The notes under the pieces: model-generated
What the model saw: the letters and a program-made list of their open reading frames with translations, nothing else
Told to the model about the DNA's origin: nothing
The model's database searches: none
Part shown: one piece after another, positions 8,187 to 16,955 of the stretch
How the letters are laid out: every line of letters starts with the position of its first letter
How positions within the stretch are numbered: position 1 is the stretch's first letter
Assembly: GCA_947496905.1 (NCBI GenBank)
Contig: CANMEW010000001.1
Location: forward strand, 1-35,770
Direction of reading: 5' to 3'
Length of the DNA stretch: 35,770 nucleotides
Source: Rickettsiales bacterium
GTDB taxonomy: Bacteria > Pseudomonadota > Alphaproteobacteria > Rickettsiales > UBA1997
Position numbers and translations under genes: made by a program

Positions 8187-8738
8187 ATGATCAACGAACT
8201 ACTAGACAAAGCGCATAAAAAAATGGATGACACCATGCACTCATTGAAGAGGGACATGGACAGTATTTCAACCGGCAGAGCATCGCCATTACTACTCGAT
8301 CACGTCAAAGCCGAAGTCTACGGCAACCTCATGGCGCTGTCACAAATTTCTAGCATCTCCGTTCCGGAAGCTACTACTCTGTCTATTCAGGTTTGGGATC
8401 GTGAAAATGTTAAGGCTGTTGAGAAGGCGATCATCAATTCAAATCTTGGATTTAATCCTCTTGTTGATGGCACCACCATTCGCATCATGATTCCAAAACT
8501 AAGCGAAGAGCGCAGGAAGGACCTGGTAAAGCTAGCCAAAAAATATGGCGAAGACAAAAAAATTGCCATTCGCAATATTCGCCGCGACGTTCTCGATGAT
8601 TTCAAAAAAAATGAAAAAGAGCTCGGAAAGGATCAGGCTCACTCTTTCACGGACATCATCCAAAAAATTACCGACGATTTTATTAAAAAAATCGACGAGG
8701 TAGTCGCGGTAAAAGAAAAAGATTTGATGAAAGTCTAA
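8187..8738 (+). CDS. frr: Ribosome recycling factor
   Basis: Ribosome recycling factor, which together with EF-G splits post-termination ribosomes. The 183-residue protein has the two-domain pattern: DSISTGRASPLLLDHVKAEVYG near the start (helix and hinge), then IMIPKLSEERRKDLVKLAKKY and AIRNIRRDVLDDFKK. The length is exactly the family norm. It follows pyrH after three bases and shares one base with uppS. Confidence 0.97.
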   Translation: MINELLDKAHKKMDDTMHSLKRDMDSISTGRASPLLLDHVKAEVYGNLMALSQISSISVPEATTLSIQVWDRENVKAVEKAIINSNLGFNPLVDGTTIRIMIPKLSEERRKDLVKLAKKYGEDKKIAIRNIRRDVLDDFKKNEKELGKDQAHSFTDIIQKITDDFIKKIDEVVAVKEKDLMKV

Positions 8739-9478
8739 TGTTCTTTTTTACAAAGAAAAAAGTGGATGTGGCCAACGGCCTCATCATTCCTCAGCATGTT
8801 GCAATCATCATGGATGGCAATGCCAGATGGGCGCAGTCAAAAAATCTTCCGCTGAAAGTTGGTCACAAAATTGGCTCAGAAAATCTACAAAAAGTCGCTG
8901 AAAGTTGCATCGAGATCGGAATAAAATATCTCACAGTTTACGCCTTCTCCTCTGAAAATTGGGATCGACCGCAAGATGAAGTGAATTACCTAATGCAGCT
9001 GCTCGATGAATATCTCGAAAGAGAAGCAAAATCTTTGATGGAGAAGGATGTAAAAATTGTGATCTCCGGCAATCTGCAAAAAATTTCAGAACCCACAAAA
9101 TTAAAAATTCACAACATCCAAAATCTAACCAAACACAACAAAGCTTTATTTTTGAATGTCGCTTTTAGTTACGGATCAAGACAGGAAATTGTTGATGCGG
9201 CAAAAAAAATATCTGCCGGCGTGAAGGATGGAAAAATTAATTTGGATCAAATCAGCGAGGAGCTTTTCGCTCAAAATCTTTACCACGCAGAAATACCAGA
9301 CCCAGATTTAATCATTAGAACTGCTGGCGATTCAAGGCTCAGCAATTTTTTACTGTGGCAAGCGGCTTACGCAGAACTCTATTTTACAAAAACTTACTGG
9401 CCTAGCTTTGGTAAAAAAGATTTGCTCTTGGCAATCAATGATTTCAACAAAAGGGAACGAAAATATGGTAAAAGGTAA
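8738..9478 (+). CDS. uppS: Undecaprenyl diphosphate synthase
   Basis: The cis-prenyltransferase that makes undecaprenyl diphosphate, the lipid carrier for peptidoglycan. It has the conserved HVAIIMDGNARWA motif with catalytic Asp26, LTVYAFSSENWDRP, and the C-terminal PDPDLIIRTAGDSRLSNFLL and YAELYF block. Standard sequences have RTSGE-RLSNFLLWQ; here the motif reads RTAGDSRLSNF, a mild change. At 246 residues the length is normal. It overlaps frr by one base (TAATG) and cdsA by 14. Confidence 0.96.
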   Translation: MFFFTKKKVDVANGLIIPQHVAIIMDGNARWAQSKNLPLKVGHKIGSENLQKVAESCIEIGIKYLTVYAFSSENWDRPQDEVNYLMQLLDEYLEREAKSLMEKDVKIVISGNLQKISEPTKLKIHNIQNLTKHNKALFLNVAFSYGSRQEIVDAAKKISAGVKDGKINLDQISEELFAQNLYHAEIPDPDLIIRTAGDSRLSNFLLWQAAYAELYFTKTYWPSFGKKDLLLAINDFNKRERKYGKR

Positions 9479-10217
9479 TCTTAAAAAAATTAAAAATTTT
9501 GCGGAAAAAATACTTTTTTTCGCCTCGAACTTGTTCAATAAATTGATCGCGCAGATTCATTTTCTTGATCCGAAAGAAAACACTAAGCAGCGTGTTGTCA
9601 CCTCTCTGACCCTCATCCCAATTGCGCTTTACGCAATTTTCTACTCCAAAAGTGTTTTCATTTTATTAGCAATCGCCATTGCAATTTTAATGACCGCTGA
9701 ATGGTTGGACATCATCAAAACCGCCAAGGATCAAAAAAAATGGCGCCTCATCGGACTCTTCTGCATCCTCATCCCAATCTACTCCGTCATTAAAATTCGT
9801 CTCCACAGCTCAGACATTTTATTTTGGATGTTTGCCGTAATCTGGTCGACAGACATCTTCGCGTTTTTCGCTGGCAAAACTTTGGGCGGGCCAAAACTCG
9901 CGCCACACATTAGTCCAAGCAAAACTTGGTCAGGACTTTGTGGCGGTGTCGCAGCTAGCATCCTCATTGGCTTCATGAGCTCATTCATGTTTAGCGGCGG
10001 AGTTTTATTTTTCGTAACCATCAGCGCATTACTAGCGGTGCTTGAACAAATTAGCGACTTACTCGAGTCGAAATTTAAAAGAATTTTTGGCGTGAAAGAT
10101 TCCGGCAACATCATCCCCGGACATGGCGGAGTGCTTGACCGCCTTGACGGAATGATGCTCGTCGCACCAGCCGTACTTTTTTTAATCACAGTTTTTTCGA
10201 GTAAATTCAGTGGATGA
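9465..10217 (+). CDS. cdsA: Phosphatidate cytidylyltransferase (CDP-diglyceride synthase)
   Basis: A polytopic membrane enzyme that makes CDP-diacylglycerol from phosphatidate and CTP. Several hydrophobic segments span the 250 residues. The CDS signature is clear near the C-terminus: ESKFKRIFGVKDSGNIIPGH with the following GGVLDRLD. Upstream is ISPSKTWSGLCGG. I choose the ATG at 9465, preceded by an AAGGGA ribosome-binding site; the frame is also open upstream within uppS. It overlaps uppS by 14 bases and thiG by eight. The usual next gene in many proteobacteria (dxr or rseP) is replaced by thiG. Confidence 0.95.
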   Translation: MVKGNLKKIKNFAEKILFFASNLFNKLIAQIHFLDPKENTKQRVVTSLTLIPIALYAIFYSKSVFILLAIAIAILMTAEWLDIIKTAKDQKKWRLIGLFCILIPIYSVIKIRLHSSDILFWMFAVIWSTDIFAFFAGKTLGGPKLAPHISPSKTWSGLCGGVAASILIGFMSSFMFSGGVLFFVTISALLAVLEQISDLLESKFKRIFGVKDSGNIIPGHGGVLDRLDGMMLVAPAVLFLITVFSSKFSG

Positions 10218-10989
10218 TTTTTTTGAAATTGCAGGACGAAAATTTACTTCGCGCCTCTTAGTCGGCACTGGTAAATACAAAGATTTTCAAGAAACCGCTG
10301 CCGCGATTAATGCCAGCGGCGCTGAAATTGTTACCGTTGCAGTACGTCGCGTGAACATCGAAAAAAAATCTGAGCCCATGCTGCAAGATTTTCTCGACCC
10401 CGCAAAATACACTTACCTCCCCAACACTGCCGGATGTTTTACTGCCGCTGATGCCGTGCGCACATTGCGCCTAGCCCGCATGGCAGGGGGATGGAATTTA
10501 GTGAAGTTAGAAGTTCTGGCGGATGAAAAAACTCTCTACCCAAAAGTTGTTGAAACCATCAAGGCCGCGGAATTGCTGGTCAAAGACGGTTTTGATGTAA
10601 TGGTCTACACTTCTGACGACCCAATCATTGCCAAAGAACTCGAAGACATCGGCTGCTGTGCAATCATGCCGCTAGCGGCTCCAATAGGATCTGGTCTTGG
10701 AATTCAAAATCGCCTCAACATCGAATTCATTGTTGAGCAATCAAAAGTTCCGGTGCTGGTTGATGCCGGAGTCGGCACGGCATCTGATGCTGCAATCGCA
10801 ATGGAGCTTGGTTGCGACGGAGTGCTAATGAACACCGCAATTGCCAAAGCTAAAAATCCAATCCTCATGGCGCATGCCATGAAGCTTGCAATTGAAGCTG
10901 GTCGCGCTGCTTACCTCGCTGGTAGAATGGAAAGAAAAAAATTCGCCTCACCCTCATCTCCCGCCGCTGGAAAAATAAATCTCTCCTAA
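10210..10989 (+). CDS. thiG: Thiazole synthase
   Basis: ThiG forms the thiazole phosphate moiety of thiamine from deoxyxylulose phosphate, ThiS-thiocarboxylate and dehydroglycine. The TIM-barrel protein has SRLLVGTGKYKDF at the start, the Schiff-base lysine in NLVKLEVLADEKTLYPK (about K99), and DAGVGTASDAAIAMELG with DGVLMNTAIAKA as phosphate-binding loops. The start is a GTG at 10210, overlapping cdsA by eight bases. The other thiazole genes (thiS, thiO or thiH, thiF) are not in the window, so this copy is away from a thi operon. Length 259 is normal. Confidence 0.95.
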   Translation: MDDFFEIAGRKFTSRLLVGTGKYKDFQETAAAINASGAEIVTVAVRRVNIEKKSEPMLQDFLDPAKYTYLPNTAGCFTAADAVRTLRLARMAGGWNLVKLEVLADEKTLYPKVVETIKAAELLVKDGFDVMVYTSDDPIIAKELEDIGCCAIMPLAAPIGSGLGIQNRLNIEFIVEQSKVPVLVDAGVGTASDAAIAMELGCDGVLMNTAIAKAKNPILMAHAMKLAIEAGRAAYLAGRMERKKFASPSSPAAGKINLS

Positions 10990-11012
10990 GGAGCCTCTGA
11001 AGCACCAAGTTT

Positions 11013-11044
11013 TTTAAAAAGTCTCGGCGCCGAGACTTTTTAAA
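11013..11044 (+). terminator. Terminator-like perfect palindrome after thiG
   Basis: A 32-base perfect palindrome centred on GTCTCGGCGCCGAGAC and flanked by A5 and T5 runs. It lies 24 bases beyond the thiG stop and is followed by further T-rich sequence, so it fits a strong rho-independent terminator that could work in both directions. Confidence 0.8.
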
Positions 11045-11263
11045 CTTTTTACTCAGTTCAGGACTGGCGCGGCTCTGTAAATTTAAATTCGCAAAAAACT
11101 AACAGAAACTCACCATTCAAAAAATGAGCCCTAGAGCTGCAAGGGTTCAACTTTTTAAAATCGTATTTTTTCTGCAGTGTTTTTTGCACTCAATACTGAC
11201 TTCAGAGCCTAAGAACTTTAGAAAAATTCTGTCAAAACTCCAACCATTTTGCCATTCATCACC
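11045..11263. other. Gene-free leader before degP; possible degenerate structured element
   Basis: No gene is seen. The stretch from the thiG stop to about 11210 is bounded by AGCCTCTGAAG and CTTCAGAGCCT, ends that recall R1. The inner part (about 11075-11160: GCGCGGCTCT ... GAGCCCTAGAGCTGC, then AGGGTTCAACTTTT) resembles the complement of 30815-30880 (GCGGCTCT ... GAGCAGCCCTAGGCGC, then GGGTTCAGCTTTT). The likeness is by eye and weak. The degP promoter should also be here, but I cannot point to clear boxes. Confidence 0.35.
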
Positions 11264-12838
11264 ATGAAAATAAGAAATCTCTCGCTCTCATTACTCTACA
11301 TTCTACTTATTTTTTCTAACTCAAATCAAGCGCTAGCGCAAAAAATTTCTGCTGGCGAAGCGACGCCTGCGGAAAAAATTTCCGTGCTGAAGCCGTCGGT
11401 AAAAGAAAAAAAGCCGGCTGAAGAAATTGTTAGCGCAATAAAAATTGAATCTGTTCCACCGAAGCAGCTAGCAATGACGGGCTTTGCCGACATTGTTGAA
11501 GAATTGCTGCCAGCAGTGGTAAATATTTCTGCCTTGCAAGAAGTTCAAACTGGCGGATCAACAATCGACCAAGTTTTGCTTGGTGAATTGCCAAAAACTC
11601 TGCCCTTCGAAGACTTCCGCAATCAGCTCGAAAACCAATTTCGCGGCGGGCAAGGGCAGAAGAAAAAAGTCTCCTCAATTGGTTCAGGATTTCTCATTTC
11701 CAAAGACGGCTTCATTGTTACCAACAGCCACGTCATTGAAGATGCAGATGAAATTACCGTGAGTCTTCATGACGGCTCGAAATACAAAGCTAAAACCATT
11801 GGCATCGACAAAAAAACCGATCTCGCCTTACTGAAAATTGACGCCGTTAAGGATTTAAAATTTGCAAAATTTGGCGACTCCAACAAAGCAAGAATAGGCG
11901 ATTGGCTCATTGTCATCGGTAACCCTTACGGGCTTGGTGGATCTGTCTCAGTAGGAATAGTTTCGGCACGCGGTCGCGACATTAACAACGGGCAAACTGA
12001 CGATTTCATTCAAACCGATGCCGCCATCAACAAAGGAAATTCCGGCGGTCCATTGTTCAATTCTAAGGGCGAAGTAATCGGCATCAGCACCGCAATTTTT
12101 TCACCATCTGGCGGTAATGTTGGAATTGGTTTTGCCACCACATCTGCAACTGCAATGCAAATTGTGAAGCAGTTGAAAGAGCAAGGTGAAGTTACTCGCG
12201 GATGGCTTGGCGTATCGGTTCAAGATGTTTCTGAAGAAATAGCGCAATCGATGAAAATGGAGAAAACCAAGGGTGCTTTTGTTGTCGACGTTACCAAAGG
12301 CGGGCCAGCGGAAAAGGCGGGAATTGTGCCAGCCGACATCATTGTAAAATTCAACGACGAAGAAATTTCTGAGATGAAAATTTTACCAAAAACAGTTTCA
12401 AAATATCCGGTTGGAAAAAGTGCAAAACTCGTGGTTTTGAGGCAGGGGAAATTTAGAATCATCAAGGTAATGGTTGAGAAAATGCGTGACGAGGATCCTA
12501 AAAAGCCAGAGGCGAAATCATTGGAAAAACAACAGACGCTTAAGCCGGCCACTCAGCTTCTAGGGCTTAGCCTCTCAGAGATTGCCAGCAAAGTTAGAAA
12601 GGGGAAAGTGGAGTCTGTAACGGAAGGTTTGCTGGTTGTAGATGTGAGTCTAAAATCAGAAGCGGCAGAAAAAAACATCATGGTTGGAGACGTTATTTTG
12701 TCTGCTAATCAGGTGCCGGTAAAAGCAATTAACGAACTAAAATCCATCATTGAAGAGACTTCCAAATCCACCAAAAAACTTTTCCTTTTTATAAAAAGAG
12801 GTGATGCCAATTACGGCGCCGTCATTGCGGTGAAGTAG
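11264..12838 (+). CDS. degP: DegP/HtrA-type periplasmic serine protease
   Basis: A Do-family protease/chaperone for misfolded envelope proteins. A signal peptide (MKIRNLSLSLLYILLIF, cleavage likely near ALAQ at residue 26) sends it to the periplasm. The trypsin-like domain has His156 (TNSHVIEDA), Asp186 (KTDLALLKI) and Ser260 (NKGNSGGPLFN). Two PDZ domains follow, one starting near TRGWLGVSVQDV and one near LLGLSLSEIA. At 524 residues it is slightly long because of a Lys/Pro/Glu-rich linker between signal peptide and protease. I choose ATG 11264 over an upstream TTG at 11249 because it starts a proper signal peptide. The next gene begins directly at the stop codon. Confidence 0.94.
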   Translation: MKIRNLSLSLLYILLIFSNSNQALAQKISAGEATPAEKISVLKPSVKEKKPAEEIVSAIKIESVPPKQLAMTGFADIVEELLPAVVNISALQEVQTGGSTIDQVLLGELPKTLPFEDFRNQLENQFRGGQGQKKKVSSIGSGFLISKDGFIVTNSHVIEDADEITVSLHDGSKYKAKTIGIDKKTDLALLKIDAVKDLKFAKFGDSNKARIGDWLIVIGNPYGLGGSVSVGIVSARGRDINNGQTDDFIQTDAAINKGNSGGPLFNSKGEVIGISTAIFSPSGGNVGIGFATTSATAMQIVKQLKEQGEVTRGWLGVSVQDVSEEIAQSMKMEKTKGAFVVDVTKGGPAEKAGIVPADIIVKFNDEEISEMKILPKTVSKYPVGKSAKLVVLRQGKFRIIKVMVEKMRDEDPKKPEAKSLEKQQTLKPATQLLGLSLSEIASKVRKGKVESVTEGLLVVDVSLKSEAAEKNIMVGDVILSANQVPVKAINELKSIIEETSKSTKKLFLFIKRGDANYGAVIAVK

Positions 12839-13345
12839 GTGCACCCAGTCCTCAAAATCATTCTGCGTTTGGCAATAATTTTTGCGGTTATTTTTACCGT
12901 GATTCAGCCCTACAACTGGTTCTGCCAAATTGAGCGCAGCTGCGAGCCATTTTACTTTTCCTACTATTACCCGAAGAGAGAAGGCATCAAGCCAATCACC
13001 ATTCGTTTCGTAATTCAAAATTACCGCGAAGACCTAGATTTTACTGTAGATCAGCAAACTTTGGAAACAGTTTCGGGAAGAAAAAATACCGTAACCTACC
13101 ATGCTAAAAATCTGTCCAATCGCGTGATTCGCTTTCGTCCAAAATTACAAGTTAGAACAGAGTCATTCGCCAAATATTTAACTCGTTACGAATGCCCATG
13201 CTTCCACGAATACAAACTAAAAAAGGGCGAGGAAATAGAATTAAAAATGAAATTTATGGTTGATCTAAACGACTTAAAAAAAGAAAAAAATTTGAGTCTA
13301 GATAGGGGCGCAATTGTCGCAGAAATTCTGTACAAAATAAAATGA
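12839..13345 (+). CDS. ctaG: Cox11/CtaG-like cytochrome c oxidase assembly protein (divergent)
   Basis: A 168-residue protein with one N-terminal membrane helix (about residues 4-24), then a beta-rich domain with the Cox11 order: QPYNWFCQ after the helix, an IRF strand, KNLSNRVIRFRP, and the copper-binding type motif YECPCFHEYKLKKGEE. Cox11 proteins insert CuB into haem-copper oxidase; the usual motif is CFCF, here CPCF, which keeps both cysteines. It starts with GTG directly after the degP stop and overlaps dusB by four bases (ATGA). No cox structural genes are in the window, so function rests on the motif order. Confidence 0.75.
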   Translation: MHPVLKIILRLAIIFAVIFTVIQPYNWFCQIERSCEPFYFSYYYPKREGIKPITIRFVIQNYREDLDFTVDQQTLETVSGRKNTVTYHAKNLSNRVIRFRPKLQVRTESFAKYLTRYECPCFHEYKLKKGEEIELKMKFMVDLNDLKKEKNLSLDRGAIVAEILYKIK

Positions 13346-14331
13346 TTAACATCGGCAATATTCAGCTCCAAGACAATGTCCTACTAGCTCCAATGTCGGG
13401 AGTAACCGATCTACCATTCCGTCGTTTAGTGAAAAAATTTGGCGCTTCGTTGGTGATTTCAGAAATGATTGCCTCGCGCGCAATGATTCTGCAAACGCGC
13501 GAATCGATGAAAAAATGTCAGAAGGATGATTCGCAATTTCCAATGTCGGTACAGCTTGCAGGATGTGACCCTGAAGTAATGGCGGAGGCGGCAAAATTAA
13601 ATGAAGATTTGGGCGCTGACATCATTGACATCAATTTCGGATGTCCGGTGAAAAAAGTGGTGAATGGTCTTGCTGGGAGTGCTTTGATGAAAGACGAAGC
13701 TCTCGCAACTAAAATTATGGAAGCGGTGGTGAAGGCTGTAAAAATTCCCGTCACAATGAAAATGCGTTTGGGCTGGAATTACGAAAATCTGAACTCGCCA
13801 AGTTTGGCAAAAAAAGCCGAAGATGTCGGAATTAAAATGCTTACTGTGCATGGCCGCACACGTTGCCAAATGTACAATGGTAGCGCGAATTGGGAGCTAA
13901 TCTCGCGAGTAAAAGAGGCAGTAAAAATTCCGGTAATCGCCAATGGTGACATTAGAAATTCATCCGATGCAAAAAAAGCATTAGAGCTCTCGAAGGCAGA
14001 TGGAGTAATGATTGGGCGCGCTTGCTACGGAAGACCTTGGATAATTAACCAGATTAATGCCGAGTTGCGTGGAGAGGTGGTGGCAAGCGTGCCAACAATT
14101 GAGGAGCAGAAGGAAATTGTGCTAAACCATTTTAGCGAGATGATCGAGCATTATGGTGAGCAAGTTGCGATTCCTTTAGCGCGCAAACATATTGGCTGGT
14201 ACAGCGGAGGATTAAAAGGTTCAGCAGAATTTCGCGCTAGAATAAATGTGACTGGAAGTGATGCGGGTGGAGCAGACAGTGTGCGCAGCGTGATTAATCA
14301 ATTTTATGACTTGCAGACGAGTCAGGTTTAA
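13342..14331 (+). CDS. dusB: tRNA-dihydrouridine synthase (NifR3/DusB family)
   Basis: An FMN enzyme that reduces uridines to dihydrouridine in tRNA. The TIM-barrel protein carries LAPMSGVTDLPFRRLV, the catalytic cysteine in NFGCPVKKVVNGLAGSALM (Cys101), MKMRLGW, VHGRTRCQMYNG, and IPVIANGDI with GVMIGRACYGRPW for flavin phosphate binding. At 329 residues the length is normal. Its ATG overlaps the preceding Cox11-like stop codon by four bases. In many alphaproteobacteria nifR3 precedes ntrBC; here it is the last gene of the run and faces plsC tail to tail. Confidence 0.95.
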   Translation: MINIGNIQLQDNVLLAPMSGVTDLPFRRLVKKFGASLVISEMIASRAMILQTRESMKKCQKDDSQFPMSVQLAGCDPEVMAEAAKLNEDLGADIIDINFGCPVKKVVNGLAGSALMKDEALATKIMEAVVKAVKIPVTMKMRLGWNYENLNSPSLAKKAEDVGIKMLTVHGRTRCQMYNGSANWELISRVKEAVKIPVIANGDIRNSSDAKKALELSKADGVMIGRACYGRPWIINQINAELRGEVVASVPTIEEQKEIVLNHFSEMIEHYGEQVAIPLARKHIGWYSGGLKGSAEFRARINVTGSDAGGADSVRSVINQFYDLQTSQV

Positions 14332-14339
14332 TTCGTGTA

Positions 14340-14452
14340 GTCGGGGACCACCACCGCGCAAACCCAGCGCGTGCACTCATATTCCCAGTGAAGGTTTTGT
14401 ATTCTGGCACACCCCCGACAAGCAGAATTTTTTACAAAAAAAATTCTTTGCA
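14340..14452. other. Structured spacer between convergent dusB and plsC
   Basis: An outer stem GTCGGGG (14340-14346) / CCCCCGAC (14412-14419) encloses smaller hairpins: CACCGCGC with GCGCGTG, and CACT with AGTG. It is followed by AGAATTTTTTAC...AAATTCT, a terminator-like hairpin of A/T pairs. It lies between convergent genes, where a two-way terminator is expected. The multi-branched fold is more elaborate than a simple terminator, but I do not recognise an RNA family and it is not tRNA-like. Confidence 0.45.
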
Positions 14453-14481
14453 ACTTCTATTCGTGAGATTCTGTACAAATT

Positions 14482-15198
14482 TTACGAAGTGAGATCCGCA
14501 CTACTTTTTTCAATCGCCTCTTCCAACTTCAGAATAAATTCTTGCTTAGAAAGACTCGGTTCAATTGGTGTTAAAAATTCCAAAGTGATTGTTCCCGACT
14601 TCTTCAGAATTTTATTTTTCTCCCAAAAAATTCCTGAATTTAATGCCACTGGCACAACCTTTACACCGCAAGAAAGGTAGAGTGCAGTTACTCCAGCTTG
14701 GTAAGGATATTTTTCTACGGAAGCGCCAACTGGCACCCGAGTGCCTTGTGGAAAAAGAATGATGTTTTGATTCCTGCCCAAATATTTTTTTGCCTGCTTG
14801 ATTAGATCTTTCAGCGCCGATGCTCCACCTTTCCGATCCACGCTGATCCCACTCATGATGTGCAAATACCAACCGTAAAATGGAATTCGCAGAAGCTCTT
14901 TTTTGAAGGCGTAAACCGGACGGTCAAAAACCAAATGCATGACGATTGTTTCCCACATCGACTGATGCTTGCAGGCAATGATGCAAGGCTCTTGCGGAAT
15001 GTTTTCCAACCCAATGATTCTGTGATTAATTTTGCACAATTTTCTGAGCATGAACAGTCCAACAATCGCCCAAATTTTTGCACCATGGTCAGCTATTTTT
15101 GCACTTCTGAAAATGAAGGCGGGGAAGTAAATGATGGGAATGATGGCGCCCCAAGCATTGATGAACAGCCAAAATAAAATTGATGAGATGATGTTCAT
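14482..15198 (-). CDS. plsC: 1-acyl-sn-glycerol-3-phosphate acyltransferase
   Basis: A membrane-bound acyltransferase making phosphatidate from lysophosphatidate, upstream of CdsA in phospholipid synthesis. There is an N-terminal hydrophobic region (residues about 3-28). The acyltransferase motif I reads CKHQSMWETIV, i.e. HX4E instead of the common HX4D, a form I associate with alphaproteobacterial PlsC. Motif III is ILFPQGTRVPVG, and a later proline block is VVPVALNSG. At 238 residues the length is normal. It follows the ZntB-like gene by two bases in the same direction. Confidence 0.93.
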   Translation of the reverse strand: MNIISSILFWLFINAWGAIIPIIYFPAFIFRSAKIADHGAKIWAIVGLFMLRKLCKINHRIIGLENIPQEPCIIACKHQSMWETIVMHLVFDRPVYAFKKELLRIPFYGWYLHIMSGISVDRKGGASALKDLIKQAKKYLGRNQNIILFPQGTRVPVGASVEKYPYQAGVTALYLSCGVKVVPVALNSGIFWEKNKILKKSGTITLEFLTPIEPSLSKQEFILKLEEAIEKSSADLTS

Positions 15199-15200
15199 TT

Positions 15201-16205
15201 CTAATTCGGTGTAGAGCCTGATTTACCGCGGAATAAATATTTTTTTTTGAGGAAAATAATTTGCAGCATTGCCGTAGCAACAATGGCAATGACCATCCAG
15301 CTAAAAGCATTGCTGTTGTCAACGCCGGGAACGCCTCCAATATTGACGCTGAAGATGCTGGTGAAAAAAGTTAGCGGGATAAAAATTGAAGCAACGAGTG
15401 ACAAGTTGTACATGCTTTTGTTCAACTTTTCAGTAAGTCCGTGAAAGAGTTCGTCATGCAGAATTTGTGAACGATCACGTACCTCATCGACCTCCTCAAT
15501 CATCAGAGTGATGTGATCTAGATGTTCTTGGAAATGCCTTTTTGCCCAATCGTCAATCCATTCATGATCGCAAATTCGTAGCTTGGCAATTGCCTCTCTT
15601 TGCGGGGAGAGGTAGCGTTTGAAGACGGTTGATTGCGTTCTGATTTTTAAAACTTCCTCACGAAAAACCACATTGTGAGTGGTCATGATTTTTTCTTCCA
15701 AATCATCAACTTTTTCACCGAGAGCGTAAAGGAATGGAGAGGTAACGGCAAGAATTTGGTAGAGAAGATTGTACAAAAATTCGCCGGAATTTTTGATTGT
15801 TTTTCCGGAATCAATTTGTGCACGAATGTCTGACACCGCCTTCATGTTGCGACGCTGCAACGTAATGATGCGGTATTTGTCAACCCACATGCGGATTGAA
15901 ACCATGTCTTCTGGTTCGGAACTTTGATTGAGATTAACGCCGCGCAAAATGATGAGAAGGCCATTGTCGAACTCCATGACCCGAGGGCGAGTCTCTTCGG
16001 CAATGAGGGCGTCAATGATTAGATGATCGAGATAGTTAACTTCGCGCTCTAACCACTTCTTGGTTGATTTGTTGTTGGCATCAAGGTGAACCCAAGCCAA
16101 GCCTTCATTCTTTAACTCTTCCGACACTTTCTGATTGTCCAATTTCACCGACTTACCGTCAGCGCCGAAAGAGTAGGAGAAAAGAATGTGGCTTGATGCG
16201 GTCAT
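15201..16205 (-). CDS. CorA/ZntB-family divalent cation transporter
   Basis: A 334-residue protein of the 2-TM-GxN family. It has a large cytoplasmic N-terminal domain with a long helix, then two C-terminal membrane helices (about residues 270-290 and 306-325). The selectivity motif at the end of the first helix usually reads GMN (CorA) or G-[IV]-N followed by GGIPG (ZntB). Here it is FTSIFSVNIGGVPGV, so the surrounding sequence is ZntB-like but the glycine of GxN is serine. Zn2+ transport is therefore more likely than Mg2+, without certainty. It is sandwiched between a DUF3833 lipoprotein gene and plsC with almost no spacing. Confidence 0.85.
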   Translation of the reverse strand: MTASSHILFSYSFGADGKSVKLDNQKVSEELKNEGLAWVHLDANNKSTKKWLEREVNYLDHLIIDALIAEETRPRVMEFDNGLLIILRGVNLNQSSEPEDMVSIRMWVDKYRIITLQRRNMKAVSDIRAQIDSGKTIKNSGEFLYNLLYQILAVTSPFLYALGEKVDDLEEKIMTTHNVVFREEVLKIRTQSTVFKRYLSPQREAIAKLRICDHEWIDDWAKRHFQEHLDHITLMIEEVDEVRDRSQILHDELFHGLTEKLNKSMYNLSLVASIFIPLTFFTSIFSVNIGGVPGVDNSNAFSWMVIAIVATAMLQIIFLKKKYLFRGKSGSTPN

Positions 16206-16206
16206 T

Positions 16207-16764
16207 CTATTCAGATTTTGTGTTAAGTTTTTTTAGTGAGAAAATTGATTTTCCTGACGAAGAAAATCCTTTTTTTGCGTTAGAAATTATGATCATCGAT
16301 TGGTCATCAACTAGGTACATCCTGTCTTCATATTTCACCTCCCGTTTAACGTCATTTTCTTTTAGCGTTAAGGCATAAAGCATCTGAGCAGCATTGCCAA
16401 TTTGCTTACCTTGTCCCGGAGATGAAACGTCGTGCCCAATTGCCTCAAAAGTACCGTTTTCATTAAGCGTAACTAACCAAGTCCTGCTGTCCTTTTTGTC
16501 GCCAGCAAAAATGAAGTTTTGCTGGATGACGCCTTTATTTCCGTCCCACTTAGCGTTGATTTTCACCGTTTGAGTGCCAGTGATTTTTCCATCCTCGTCT
16601 TGAGTAATTGCGAAGCCCTCGATGTCGCCATTAAAGAATTTTTTGAAATCCATTTTTGCGCCATTGTCCAAGTAATCGATTGGAGCTGGTTTGTTCATTG
16701 ATGAGCAAGACACAATTAGTGAGGCGAGAATAATTGCGGAAGAAAAGCGAAGAAAAATTTTCAT
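16207..16764 (-). CDS. DUF3833-family lipoprotein
   Basis: A 185-residue predicted lipoprotein with signal sequence and lipobox LIVSC (Cys about residue 20). The mature part starts around DFKKFFNGDIEGFAITQDED and shows the DUF3833 order: a KITGTQTV strand, DSRTWLVTLNENG, GNAAQMLYALTL and YEDRMYLVDDQSMIIISNA. The family has no firmly known function. It lies one base from the downstream transporter gene and is probably cotranscribed with it and plsC. Confidence 0.8.
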   Translation of the reverse strand: MKIFLRFSSAIILASLIVSCSSMNKPAPIDYLDNGAKMDFKKFFNGDIEGFAITQDEDGKITGTQTVKINAKWDGNKGVIQQNFIFAGDKKDSRTWLVTLNENGTFEAIGHDVSSPGQGKQIGNAAQMLYALTLKENDVKREVKYEDRMYLVDDQSMIIISNAKKGFSSSGKSIFSLKKLNTKSE

Positions 16765-16955
16765 GGTTAGTTTGTTTAGTTGGTTGGAAGGGTTGAAAAG
16801 TGTGTTTTATGAAATTGTTGGGGATATAACGCGGAGCGGCTGCTGCTCTGTCAGAATTGTCAGATTTGGTTTCAGAATTTCTTCCTTCTTGACGCGACTC
16901 AGTTTCAGCTTCTTGCGATGCGGTTGCGGCGTCAGTTTGACTTACAGTTAACCCT
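16765..16955. other. Spacer between lipA and the DUF3833 gene, no gene seen
   Basis: On the minus strand one frame stays open here and reads an Ala/Glu/Ser/Thr-rich stretch (TDAATASQEAETESRQEG), but it continues into the DUF3833 gene in the wrong frame and has no start of its own beyond lipA. I see no terminator with a clear T run. It may be decayed coding sequence. Confidence 0.3.

Noticed and set aside
14340..14419. Possible tRNA gene, because of several stems closed by an outer 7-bp stem
   Set aside because: No T-loop, anticodon loop or D-loop consensus is present in either strand.
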